Assembly (NCBI GenBank): GCA_036897485.1
Contig: JAYMTF010000039.1
Location: forward strand, 1 to 64,000
Direction: 5' to 3'
Length of the DNA stretch: 64,000 nucleotides
From: Pelargonium nanum
Lineage: Eukaryota; Streptophyta; Magnoliopsida; Geraniales; Geraniaceae
The notes below the pieces were generated by a model, which saw only the letters and a program-made list of their open reading frames with translations, was not told the origin of the DNA and ran no database searches. The first letter of the stretch is position 1. Every line of letters begins with the position of its first letter. A program made the translations under genes and the position numbers. Shown piece by piece: positions 1 through 11,628 of this stretch.

Positions 1-57
1 ATCCTTAATTTTTGCAAAAAATGGAAACAAGACACTCATTTTGGGACGGAGGGAGTA
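1..57. mobile_element. Right end of a Stowaway-like MITE, cut by the window edge
   Basis: The stretch ends in the typical Stowaway terminus (TTTTGGGACGGAGGGAG) followed by the TA target dinucleotide at 56-57. The same terminus closes the complete copies at 789-958 and 51403-51652, and 50146-50393 is a further copy. The left end lies outside the window. It sits in an intron of KU70, upstream of the first visible exon at 189. Confidence 0.7.
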
Positions 58-188
58 TAAAATATTGATATCAAGTTCAGTTAATAGCTCCAGTAGAATT
101 CTAGTTATTACTTAACCGATTTTACATGTTACAATGTTTGTATATTACATTCATGATAAAGCTCACTAATCTCTTTGAAACTTCACAG

Positions 189-1619
189 GATGAGGTGATT
201 GTTGCTGGTGGTCAAATTGAGCCACCGGGAATGCATATGATATATCTTCCTTATGCTGATGACATACGACATGCTGAAGAGGCAAGATATATAAATACCA
301 TGTGTTTGTGTGTAACCCTAAGAGGTAGTTCAAATAGCCTTCTTAGCATTGTCGATGCTTAATGAATTTGATGGATTGTGCAGCATCATGCAGATGTTGC
401 TGCACCTCGAGCAACAGATGATCAAATTAAAAAAGCTGCTGCATTAATGAAACGTATGGACTTGAAGGATTTCTCAGTGTGCCAATTTTCCAACCCTGGT
501 GAGCTGTAACATGCTTTTTGGTACTTCAGTAAGTTAACATGTAGCTTTAAGATCTCACGAGCTGTATCAGATGTGTGCTGTCCTCTATTGTCTATTCCAA
601 GTGTGGAATCTATTTATCTACTAACATGACTCAGATTATGAGTGAATCATGAAGTCTAACAAGATACATTAAAACAGGGGGAGAAATGTGCAACTAAAAT
701 CTCTTTGGGTTAGATTGCAGCATTGCTTGTAAATTTTTATAAGACTATGCTAATGCCAATTCCCCATATTTGTACTAGTATTTTTATACTACCTTTGTCT
801 CAAATTGAGTGTCTACTTTCTAGTTTTTTTAGGTAGTTAAGCATGAAGTACCAACAATATCCATAAGATAAGTTAGCTAGAATTCTTTGAGTTTGTTATA
901 ACAAGCGCACATGGGGATATAAATAGGAAAGTGAACTCACATTTTGGGACAGATGGAGTATTGATGTCTTTCTGCAGTTACCAATTACTTATAGATGTAG
1001 TATTCTGTGTGTAACAAAGTAGGATGTTGCAGCCTTGCAGAGACATTATGCAGTATTGCAGGCTCTAGCCCTGGATGAAGATGAGATACCCGAAGTCAAA
1101 GATGAAACCGTCCCCGACGAGGAAGGCATGGCTAGGTGAGGACAAAGTTGTGATCGCCTCTTCCTGTACCCATTATTGATATTTATCACAATAATATTGT
1201 GGATACTATCAACTTGAAACAATATCTTTGCAAATTTTGGTTGGCAGACCAGGACTTGTTAGTGCAGAAGAAGCATTTAAGCTTTCGGTCTATGGGGAAG
1301 ATTACGAGGAAAGCAACTTTGGAGGTGAAGGAAAACCAAGTGAAGCATCGAAAAAAAGGAAAGCGGCTAGTGAAAGTGCAGTTAATGAGTGTGCAAACTA
1401 TGATTGGGATGATCTTGCGGACAAAGGAAATGTAAGTAAACAGACTGGTTAGCGCTAGGATTGTTCATGACCCTAATAAATTTGGTTTCTTTCTATGGTT
1501 TGCAGCTGAAGGATTTGACGGTGGCGGATTTGAAGCACTACCTGAACGCACACAATCTTCCGCTGAGCGGAAAGAAGGAAGCTTTGATCAGCAGGATACT
1601 AACTCACATGCGAAAGTGA
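189..1619 (+). CDS. KU70: KU70, C-terminal part (5' exons outside the window)
   Basis: This is the last third of the DNA-end-binding Ku70 subunit. Ku70 pairs with Ku80 in non-homologous end joining and telomere protection in the nucleus. Exons are 189-281, 384-498, 1033-1135, 1248-1431 and 1506-1619, giving 202 residues before the TGA with all phases consistent. The first exon carries the family hallmark GGQIEPPGMHMIYLPY. The next two read KDFSVCQF and then the conserved DEEGM region of the C-terminal arm. A lysine-rich linker leads into a C-terminal SAP DNA-binding domain in the last exon (LKDLTVADLKHYL...LSGKKEALISRIL). Intron 1 appears to begin with GC (GAG|GCAAGA), a minor donor class. 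The third intron shown before exon 1033 holds a MITE at 789-958. Full plant Ku70 is about 620 aa, so roughly two thirds of the gene lies to the left. Confidence 0.97.
789..958. mobile_element. Stowaway-like MITE in a KU70 intron
   Basis: The left end CTACCTTTGTCTCAAATTG and right end TTTTGGGACAGATGGAG are inverted copies of each other with a few mismatches, and TA flanks each end (787-788 and 959-960). At about 170 bp with no coding capacity it fits a non-autonomous Tc1/mariner-type MITE. It lies between the KU70 exons ending at 498 and starting at 1033. Confidence 0.75.
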
Positions 1620-3144
1620 GAGAGAGAGACCTGAACTTGAAGCTTCACTCCAATCCTTGCATCAACTGCAACACGGACACGACCGTGTACTGAAGTAATG
1701 AATTTTTGTGTGGAAAATCTACTATATATTACTGTTTTCCAATGTTCTATATATGTAAAAAAATTGTTTCCTTAAAAGAGCACTGCTACCATAGATTTGG
1801 TAGATTAAACTTTGACCCATACTGAGATGGAAGTGGGACCTAATAGGTTTAAACGTAGAGGGAGATACAAAAAGAATTTCCTATCTCTAGCTCTCCCAAA
1901 ATAGGCAACACCGAAGCAGAATGAAGGTAAGAGATTTTAGCCTCAAAGAGGCTTTTATTGTCGCTTGACCTCAGCCTATGGCAAACGTACGAAAAGGTGA
2001 ATACCAACAAAAATAAATCACTTAATGATTATGCATAAGAAGTTATATATAATTTTTAACCTCTAATTATTTGACATGTGTCCCGATTGGATAATTCAGC
2101 CTTGTCGGGCACCTTGACTTGAGTTTGAAGTGAAAATAAAGATTTAAAAGAAAAAAAATTGGCCATTGAGCTACTTCAGCCATCGATCCATCCGAGGCTA
2201 CGTGGTCGCTGAACCATTCAGGTCACTAAGCCACTAGGATGTCTGGCGACCTCAAAATTGGCTTAATGACGTTTCATTACATGTTATTTACATCATCATG
2301 ATATCATCAATACCGCAACATGATATCACCTTGATAGAAGTGACTTTAATATTATGTAAGCATGACATGACCATGATCTGTGTGATATACTCACCAATTA
2401 ATCAATCTCGCTACACTATAGCACAACACTGCTATCACTTTGTGAGTATAAATATTCCCTCCACTCAGTGTGCAAGAGATCTTGAATTCATCTTACATTT
2501 TTAATGTTATTTTACTTTCAATATTCTCTTTAATTTGCTTACTTGGTAATGCCCATTTCACAACGATAGAGATTTTTATTCTCATGTCCAATATGAAATC
2601 TGAGGCGCACAACCTAAGTTTCATTTAAACAATGTGTTATCGATTGTAGTTTTACATTATATTGCGGACCGAGAGAATCAACCACATGTTATTTTTAATG
2701 TATAACCTGAACTTAGACCCATGTGATGAGCTACACATGCAAAAAAAAAAAAAAAAAAAAACTTGGGGCCTTCTTAGGATACGTTCAAAAATTTAGAATA
2801 TTTTGTTGAAAATATCATAGAATTTCAACTCAAATGATAAAAATGTCATTCAAAATCTAACATTGTGAGTATAACTATATCCAAACAATATATTGAATTT
2901 AAAAATCCAAACCTAATCTCGTAATCTGCAGCCTCATGACACCAACCGTACGTAAGTAACTTCCAAGTACCAACTAGTTACCGAAACTCATCTATCGCGA
3001 CCTCGTTTAGCGAATTGTCACTCACGGCCTACCTATTTTCCAACCGTTTCGTGTTTGTACCTGCTTCCAAACACCGCGTGCACGAGTCAGTGACTCGCTG
3101 TGTGTACATTTTTGCACAGCTAACTAAATTAGTTAAACAACCGT
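1620..3144. other. KU70-SAD2 spacer
   Basis: The left part should hold the KU70 3' UTR. Then comes an LTR-like fossil (about 2160-2720) and a 22-base poly(A) run ending near 2760. About 2775-2918 is a degenerate inverted repeat whose left arm (GTTCAAAAATTTAGAATATT) faces a similar sequence in reverse near 2885-2918, probably an old MITE. I see no convincing gene here. Confidence 0.6.
2160..2720 (+). mobile_element. Fossil LTR-like element A (probable solo LTR or TRIM-like remnant)
   Basis: This segment resembles 56020-56580. Both carry a TATA-type box in the context GTAAGTATAAATA (here near 2448), then about 120 bp later a related block reading AGAGAT..CTCATG.CCAA.ATGAAATC. That arrangement fits the promoter and downstream part of an LTR. 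No gag or pol coding sequence is seen, so it is a broken, old remnant. The boundaries are approximate, and no terminal duplication could be fixed. Confidence 0.45.
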
Positions 3145-3225
3145 AAACCCTAACCATTTATATATCCTACACTCTCTATCACTACCTGTCTTTCTCCGCA
3201 ACTCGCTCCTCTCTAAACCCTAGGG
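3145..3225 (+). promoter_or_regulatory. SAD2 core promoter with telo-boxes and TATA box
   Basis: A telo-box (AAACCCTAA, 3145-3153) lies just before a TATA element (TTTATATATCC, about 3157-3167). A second AAACCCTA is at 3215-3222 in the likely leader. The TATA is about 140 bp before the SAD2 start codon. Telo-boxes are common in promoters of plant housekeeping and translation-related genes. Their role here is inferred. Confidence 0.6.
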
Positions 3226-3303
3226 GTATAGGGGACACACCATTTCCGTTCACTTCAATTTTGTCTATTCAATTCCGATCGTCGGATTCTTTGCTCCGGC
3301 GAG

Positions 3304-6300
3304 ATGGATCTCCCCAGCCTCTCCGTCATCCTCCGAGCGGCTCTCAGCCCCCACCCGGACGAGCGCAAAGCCGCAGAGCAAAGTCTCAACCAGGTTCGAA
3401 TTCGACATTTGTTCTCTTATTTGTGCGATCGTAATTCGGCGTATGCGGCTTGATTTTGAGTTTATTCGCTGCAGTTTCAGTACACGCCACAGCATTTGGT
3501 GAGGCTGTTGCAGATCATCGTGGACAACAATTGCGACATGGCGGTGCGGCAGGTAGCGAGTATCCATTTCAAAAACTTTATTGCCAAGAACTGGACGCCC
3601 ATGGAGCCTGGTGAGTGTAATTTGCAGTTTGTCCGATTGGTTGAGCTCGTCTGCAGTTGAATTTATGTTTCTTTTGCTTCTTCTGTTTTTTGTTGCAGAT
3701 GAGCAGCAGAAGATATCACCTGGTGACAAGGACATGGTCAGGGATCACATTCTTGTATTTGTTGCACAAGTTCCCCCTTTGTTGAGGTGGCTTACTTGTT
3801 TCTTTTTCTCTATTACTTTCAACTGTTTCATTCATAAACCACATACAACTGTTTTTGATGTCTTTGGTTTCGCTATGCAGGGTGCAGTTGGGAGAGTGCC
3901 TCAAGACCATAATTCATGCTGATTATCCCGAACAGTGGCCACGGCTTCTGGATTGGGTGAAACATAATCTGCAAGATCAGCAAGTCTATGGATCATTGTT
4001 TGTACTGCGGATTCTCTCTAGGAAATACGAGTATGTTATGATTGTTATTGGAATTTATAATTAATGTCCGGTCTTTTTTTGTTTTGCTACCTACCGCTGT
4101 TATGAGAACATGTTGAACAACTTTAAGATTATTAAGTGATACTAATCACACATAGGTTTGGTCCTTCTGCCATTTCATCTCAGAATGGGTATAGAACTTA
4201 CGAGTAAGTATTCTGATGCATTTTCATTTTTGAGTAATTCCAGGCAAACTTATATATATGTGTGTGTGTGTAGTATATCTACTTAGAATTTGTTATTTTT
4301 AAAACGTTGGATTTTACTTCCAGTGACATGTTATCCATATCCTTGTTCCTTATTGAATATATTTGGCTCTTATGATCAAGATGTCTTTGTTAATTAACAT
4401 AGAACACATTAATTTGGTAGTTTACATTGGTTGTAGAACACTCCATCATTATAAATCTGAAAAAAATGATGCTTTCAACTTTAACAACTGGCCCTTCCTT
4501 TTAAAATTTATGTGTGGGTTGCATCATGCTACTGAGAATTTATCACTGATAGAAGGGGTTGCTCGAGTCCTTTCTATTTACTATCCAAGGGCTTCATTAA
4601 TTTTAATCCCTTTTGAGGTTTTGGTTTGTTTACAGAACTTGCAACACATCGATTTAGTTTTGTCACTTAATTTGTCCCATGGATTACATCCTTAGGTTCA
4701 AGTCAGATGAGGAGAGGACACCTGTATCTCACATCGTCGAGGAGACATTCCCTCATCTGCTCAGTATTTTTAACAGGCTTGCCCAGATTGTCAACCCATC
4801 GCTTGAAGTAGCTGAGTTGATAAAGTTGATTTGTAAAATATTCTGGTCGTCCATATATGTAAGTGTTTGCATTGAGAGATCCACATCATGTTGTCTTTAT
4901 ATACGCATGTGCTGGTATGGAATGCATTTTATATATGAAATTTAAACTGTGATTTGGAACACCTTGTTTTGTAATTGTTTTTGTGTAGAACCTGTAAGCT
5001 AGTTGACAAGATAATGTGTTCCTCAGGAACTATATCCAAATTGTGTTTAGCTCTTATCTGGTTCTTTATTTCCAGGCTATTAGTTTTGTGAGATATTTAG
5101 ATCATATATGTTTTTCATCATCAGGAAAATACTTTTAGATACCATTATTCACTTGTTTAAATTACAGTGTAAGGAGTTGTAGTATTATTATTGCATATTG
5201 CTGCATGGATGCAAGTTTTATGTTTATAGTTGTTATTGTGTGTGCACTACCAAGGATACAATAATGTTACTTCCTTCAACATGTCAAAACAGTATTATTT
5301 TATTACACTCATAGACACACACTCATATATGTATTACATGTCATATTCTGTTATTGTTTATTCATGCAGTTGGAGATCCCCAAACAGTTATTTGATCCAA
5401 ACGTGTTCAATGCTTGGATGATGTTATTCTTAAATATACTGGAGAGGCCTGTTCCCATTGAGGGCCAGCCTACAGATCCTGAACTCCGCAAATCTTGGGG
5501 GTGGTGGAAGGTGAAAAAGTGGACAGTTCATATACTAAACAGGCTGTACACTCGGTGAGTTTTAAGATGAATATATTTTATGATTTATAGCATAGAGAAA
5601 TTTCTGAGTTTCTTGGATATCCAATGCCACAGGTTTGGAGATTTGAAGCTTCAGAACCCAGAAAACAGATCTTTTGCGCAAATGTTTCAGAAGAGTTATG
5701 CAGGGAAAATTTTGGAGTGCCACTTAAATTTGTTGAATGTGATACGTGTTGGTGGCTATTTGCCTGACAGAGTTACGAACCTCATTCTTCAATACCTAAG
5801 CAACAGGTTTGTGAAATATGGTTCCTCATTATCACACCTGACTTTCTTTTTTGTTATAATGTTATGTGAGATAATTGTATAAATATAATTTATATACATG
5901 AGTGCAAAACTTACAAATAGAACCCTTGAGTTTATTGTTTGCATAATTACATATAATATTTAGATAATTGTATTTTGAGAATCTATTAGGTTGAATTTGA
6001 ATTTAGTTCATAACTTAAAATCTTTTTGTGTTTGCTAGACGAGTTAAATTTTCATTTTGATGTTACACTTATTAACATAATGCGGTTTGATTTTAATATT
6101 TTGAACTTCGATTTTCTTATGACAATGTGTTTGGCTTATATCTTAAGAATGGGTCTTTTATTGAGGGGTGGAGATGTTCATTCTTTCATTTCTATAATCA
6201 ATATTTGTGGGCAATTGATCAGTAGCCATTGCTTTTCTACCAGTATTTGGATATATTTGCCGGACGGACTTGCATTGCGGTGCACAGCTAATTATTACTA

Positions 6301-9300
6301 CACCTCTCATTTTTATTTGCAGCATCTCCAAGAATAGCATGTATAATTTGCTACAACCTCGACTGGATGTTCTTCTTTTTGAGATTGTTTTCCCCCTTAT
6401 GTGCTTTAGTGACAATGATCAAAAGCTTTGGGATGAAGACCCTCATGAGTATGTGAGGAAGGGATATGGTATGTCTTCAAAATTATGGATTTATTTTGTC
6501 TCGTGATTTAGAATTATAATATTAGACTCGTTTTTTTGTTGCTGCAGATATTATTGAAGATTTGTATAGTCCTAGGACTGCTTCTATGGATTTTGTTAGT
6601 GAGTTGGTCAGAAAACGCGGAAAGGAGAACCTTCAAAAGTTTATTCAATTTATTGTTGAAATTTTTAAGAGGTGTTGTTTTGTTTTGCAATCTTTACTGT
6701 ATGGGTTAATTATTTTTCCGGTATTGGTTTTATATATTTCTATCTTCCCCTGTTGCAGATATGATGAATCACCAGTGGAGTATAAACCTTATCGGCAAAA
6801 GGATGGTGCTCTTCTAGCTATTGGAGCGCTTTGTGATAAACTGAAACAGACTGAACCCTACAAGTCTGAACTTGAGCGTATGTTAGTACAGCACGTTTTC
6901 CCTGAGTTTAGCAGTCCTGTTGGGCATCTTAGAGCCAAGGTTTGTTGCTCAGCTGTGCTAATTGGTTTGGCTTTACTGCTTTGTTTATGTGAGTTAGTGA
7001 GTAAGAAAAATGATAATCAAGACTGCTTGTGTTAGCTCAATTGGGCCTATTGGTGTTTTAGCATGTTGGTTATGGATTTTTATGACTTATGTGAGTGAAA
7101 AAGACCTGGGTGGTCCAGTGTCCTGTAGGATCAGACAAATCCATCTGGATGAACGGAACGTACTCCGTTTTAATTTTGTCCGGTTTGACTTGTGTGTGTG
7201 CGCGGGCACGTGTGTGGGGGTATTTATGAAAACATATCCTTGGATGATCTTAGAATTTAAGTCATGAGATTATAGAGTGATCTATGAAGACTTTACCTTG
7301 TGTCTGTTTACTCAACTAACTGCTGGTATTTGATGAAGTGCAAACGTCTAGCTTAAGGCATTTAACTATAAACCATTAGAGATTTTAGAAAAACATAAAT
7401 TTAGTATTTATGATATTTGAGTTTGTTTATTGTTGTATATTGTTTCTGTTTTTCGTGAAGGGTAATTTTGTTTTTTTATGTTTTGTTGCGTGGAAAATTA
7501 GGCTGCCTGGGTCGCAGGACAGTATGCCCATGTTACCTTTGCAGACCAAAATAATTTCCGTAAAGCATTGCAAAGTGTTGTTTCTGGAATGCGTGATCCA
7601 GAGCTTCCTGTTCGTGTGGATTCAGTTTTTGCATTGCGCTCATTTGTTGAAGCCTGCAGAGGTACACATTAGCTATCCTATTTCTCAGACTGTGGATTGT
7701 AGGGCCATTTTTATGAGTTATATCACTGTATCAAGTTTCTGATAGCATTTGGCTCCTCTTATGCAGATCTGAATGAGATCCGTCCAATTCTTCCGCAACT
7801 ACTTGATGGTATGTAGATTTTGAAACTTGTCTTGTTAATGATTGTTATGCAACTCTTTATGTAAATTGAACTTTTGTCTACAGAGTTTTTTAAACTTATG
7901 AATGAAGTCGAGAATGAGGATCTAGTCTTCACCTTGGAGACCATAGTGGATAAGTTTGGGGAGGAAATGGCACCTTATGCTCTTGGATTATGTCAAAATT
8001 TGGTAACTTAGCTTCTTAACTTCATAATTTTCTGTACTCCAGTAACTATCTGATTGACAGACATTATCCTTCTAATTTCAGGCTGCTGCATTTTGGAGGT
8101 GCATGAACAGTGCTGAAGCAGAAGATGACGCTGATGATCCTGGTGCTCTGGCTGCCGTTGGTTGCTTGCGTGCTATAAGCACAATTCTTGAATCAGTTAG
8201 CAGGCTACCTCACCTTTTTGTCCAAATTGAACCAACTTTGCTTCCTATAATGCGTAGGATGTTGACAACTGATGGCCAAGGTATACATGCAAACATACGA
8301 CAATTATAAGATTACTTTGATACCTTTTATGTCTCATTTTTTACTAAATTGCTTCATAATGTTTAGTTCAATATAATATGCATATATCACTTGTTATACT
8401 CAATCAAGTTATGATGAGAGTTACCTACAACATGGTTTACACAACCTGAATTAAGCTATATGATTAGCTGCTGGGGTGGAATCACAAGCAGCCCCTACAA
8501 TGGGGTCTGTGTGAACTTATTTCTAATTGTTAAAAGTTTTTTAAGTCATTGAACTGCTATTGCATTTATTGCCAAACATTTTAATTTCATGTCCTCTACT
8601 AACTCTAAATTATTAGTTTTCATTCTTGCTGTACTTTGTTCACTTTCTAATTCAATTCTTATTTCTCTGATGCATTCTACAGAGGTGTTTGAAGAAGTTT
8701 TGGAAATTGTATCATATATGACTTTCTTTTCCCCTACAATATCGTTGGAGATGTGGAGCCTTTGGCCTTTGATGATGGAAGCATTGGCAGATTGGGCAAT
8801 TGACTTCTTTCCAAGTAGATAAACATTTCACTACTGAATCTTTCTTCTGTTACTTTGTAATAAATAATTCATATTTAACGAATGGATTCTGAAATGAATT
8901 TATTATAAAGGTTGTTCTATTGTTTGTTTCTCACAAGTTTTTATGGTCATCCAGATATTCTTGTGCCTCTTGACAACTACATATCGAGGGGAACAGCACA
9001 ATTCCTCTCTTGCAAGGAACCAGATTACCAGCAAAGTCTTTGGAATATGATTTCGACTGTAAGTTCCATATTTGTAAATTTACTCTTTACTACCTGGTAT
9101 TGAATGAAGCTTTGAGAAAGAAAGAAAAGAAGCTTCCGACATTTTAATATTTTTAATATCCTGGTATATAATGATTCATCAGATTGGTTATTTCTTGCTT
9201 CCATTATGCAGATCATGGGAGATAAAAATTTGGAGGATAGCGATATTGAGCCTGCTCCAAAGCTCATTGAGGTTGTCTTCCAAAACTGCAAAGGGCAGGT

Positions 9301-11628
9301 GGATCATTGGGTTGAACCATACCTCAGAATCACAGTTGAGCGGTTGCACCGAACCGAAAAATCCTACTTGAAATCTCTACTTGTTCAAGTGGTAAGTAGC
9401 TAGCAGCTTACTTAGTCTGTTGAAAATTTTGTTTCAATCCTCAAAAGTTCTTTCCTTGTAGGCTATTTGCATGTTCAAATGCCCGATGCCATAGTTTTTT
9501 GTTACAAATAGGTTTATAAGATGTGTTTCTATAGCACTGTTACAATATCATTGATGTGAAAATTGCCCTATATGAAGTTTCAGATTCTCACGTAGGATTT
9601 GACTGTTAGTACTTGGATTAAATTACTTTGTTATTTCTTCTTTTGAATGTGACTCAGTAAATAACTCTCTATATATACTCCCTGTCCGGAGTAGTGTACT
9701 TGGCCAAATGAAGCAGTTTAATATGATAAATTAAGTAAATAACTGTATGTTTATATATCTTTTATATTTATGTTGCCTTTTAATATTGAACTTGTTGAAA
9801 AATGACATTACACAATCATGTACCTGATGGACCAATGATAGCTGTATTATAACATCATGCTTCAATTTGCTGTGGTCCTGCTGTCCACAATGTTAGATCA
9901 CTTGGATGTTTTTGGTATATTTAGGCGTTTCCTTCAATTTTTACATGTAGTACATTGAAGTACGTTTTGGGGTTAACTTGTGATGTTGAGAAATGTAATC
10001 TGCATAATTTTGTAGGTTGCCGATGCTCTTTTCTACAATGCTGCATTCACACTTGGCATATTGCAAAAGCTTGGTGTTGCAACCGAAATCTTCAATCTCT
10101 GGTTCCAGATGTTGCAACAAGTTAAAAAGAGTGGCACCCGTGTTAATTTTAGAAGGTTTTTGTTCTCACTTGAAATGTGTGCATCTTTCATGGATTTATA
10201 TTATTTTTGGAATATCATGTTCGCGAATTTGTTGTTCAGGGAACATGACAAAAAAGTTTGCTGCTTAGGGTTGATATCACTTCTTACACTTCCTGCGGAC
10301 CAATTACCTGGGGAGGCTTTGGGACGTGTTTTCAGGGCTGCCCTTGATCTTCTAGTTGCATACAAGGAACAAGTTGCAGGTCTCTCACACATGATATATG
10401 CATGAATTTATATATTTAAAATTATCCAGTCTTCTTTTTAACCTTATCGGGCTCTGCCTGATTCTCTGTTCCATGTCGTTCAAATCATTAGTGTGTTATA
10501 TAGCTGTGAAATTCTCATGCTTTGTATTATTCCACCCTGGGCAGAAGCTGCAAAGGAAGAAGAAGCTGATGATGATGATGACATGGATGGTTTCCAAACT
10601 GATGATGATGAAGAGGACGGTGATGGGTCTGACAAGGACATGGGAGTTGAAGGCGAAGATGGTGATGTTGCTGATAGCAAACAACTTCAGAGATTAGCAT
10701 CACAGGTGAGAGTTGTATGTACAATAAAGTTTATCATTTTGTTAACTATATCACTTTCATATCTTACTCCTTAAAATATTACCAGCATAAATCTAGATAT
10801 GATTTTGAACTCTTCAACTTCTATCCATTTAGAAAAACAAATCTTTATGCTAGAGTTCTCAATTGTCTTTGTTACTTCAATCGATTCCTTGTAGAAGACC
10901 AAAGTAACCGCCATGGGTAGATGCACTGTGGTATTTTAGAAGTAGTACCGTAAGGGAGTAAAAGTTCTGTTGGGAGGACATTAACCTCCTACATAATTTT
11001 TGCCTTGCACTTTTCGCTCTATCTCTCCATGATCTAAACAGAACATCAAAGAAATTATCCTAGGAACTTTTGCGTCTTTTTCTTTGTATTGATTATGTTT
11101 TCTCTGATACTGTCACTTTATCTGTGGCTATAAAATATGTTCTGCATTGTCATGGAATTCTTGGTAAGTGTAAAATTTCATGGTGCATTTTCTATATGAT
11201 TTTGTTTACTCTATCATTACCTGACATTGGACCTTGCAGGCAAAGGCTTTCCGTTCACATGACTCAGACGAATATGACTCTGATGATGACTACAGTGACG
11301 ATGAAGAGTTACAATCGCCTATTGATGAAGTGGATCCTTTCATTCTGTTTGTTGATACAGTCAAAGGTAAGCAAGCATAAACTCTTAGTCGTTTTAACTT
11401 GACTCTTCACTTAACTTGTGACATTGAACTCTCTTTTTTCTCTAACCAAAATTCTGTTCGAGTCTAGTTATGCAAGCATCAGACCCATCGAGGTTTCAGA
11501 GCCTTACGCAGACACTTGACTTTCATTTTCAAGCGCTGGCAAACGGCATTGCCCAACATGCTGAACAGAGGAGAGCAGAGATTGAGAAGGAAAAATTGGA
11601 AAAGGCGTCAGCTGCTGCTACCTCGTGA
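3304..11628 (+). CDS. SAD2: Importin-7/8-type importin beta (SAD2)
   Basis: This karyopherin carries cargo proteins through nuclear pores. Arabidopsis SAD2 affects ABA response and import of regulators such as MYB4. There are 22 exons: 3304-3393, 3475-3610, 3699-3786, 3881-4030, 4696-4858, 5370-5554, 5633-5806, 6323-6468, 6548-6671, 6759-6939, 7502-7661, 7767-7808, 7884-8002, 8082-8280, 8683-8814, 8955-9058, 9212-9391, 10016-10155, 10240-10379, 10545-10705, 11240-11366 and 11468-11628. They total 3102 nt, or 1033 aa, against about 1040 for Arabidopsis SAD2. The N-terminus ([20 protein letters not shown]) begins the importin-beta N-terminal domain, which binds Ran-GTP. The middle is HEAT-repeat-like helical sequence. 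Residues about 886-965 form a strongly acidic stretch (runs of D and E), typical of Imp7/8. The C-terminus is a helix rich in E and K. It looks intact. Confidence 0.97.

Noticed and set aside
3265-3735. 156-codon open frame on the minus strand at the SAD2 5' end
   Set aside because: It runs antisense across three SAD2 exons and their introns and has no protein-like features.
9676-9700. TACTCCCTGTCCGGAGTAG, like a Stowaway left end
   Set aside because: No matching inverted right end with a TA duplication was found nearby, so it is at most a fragment.
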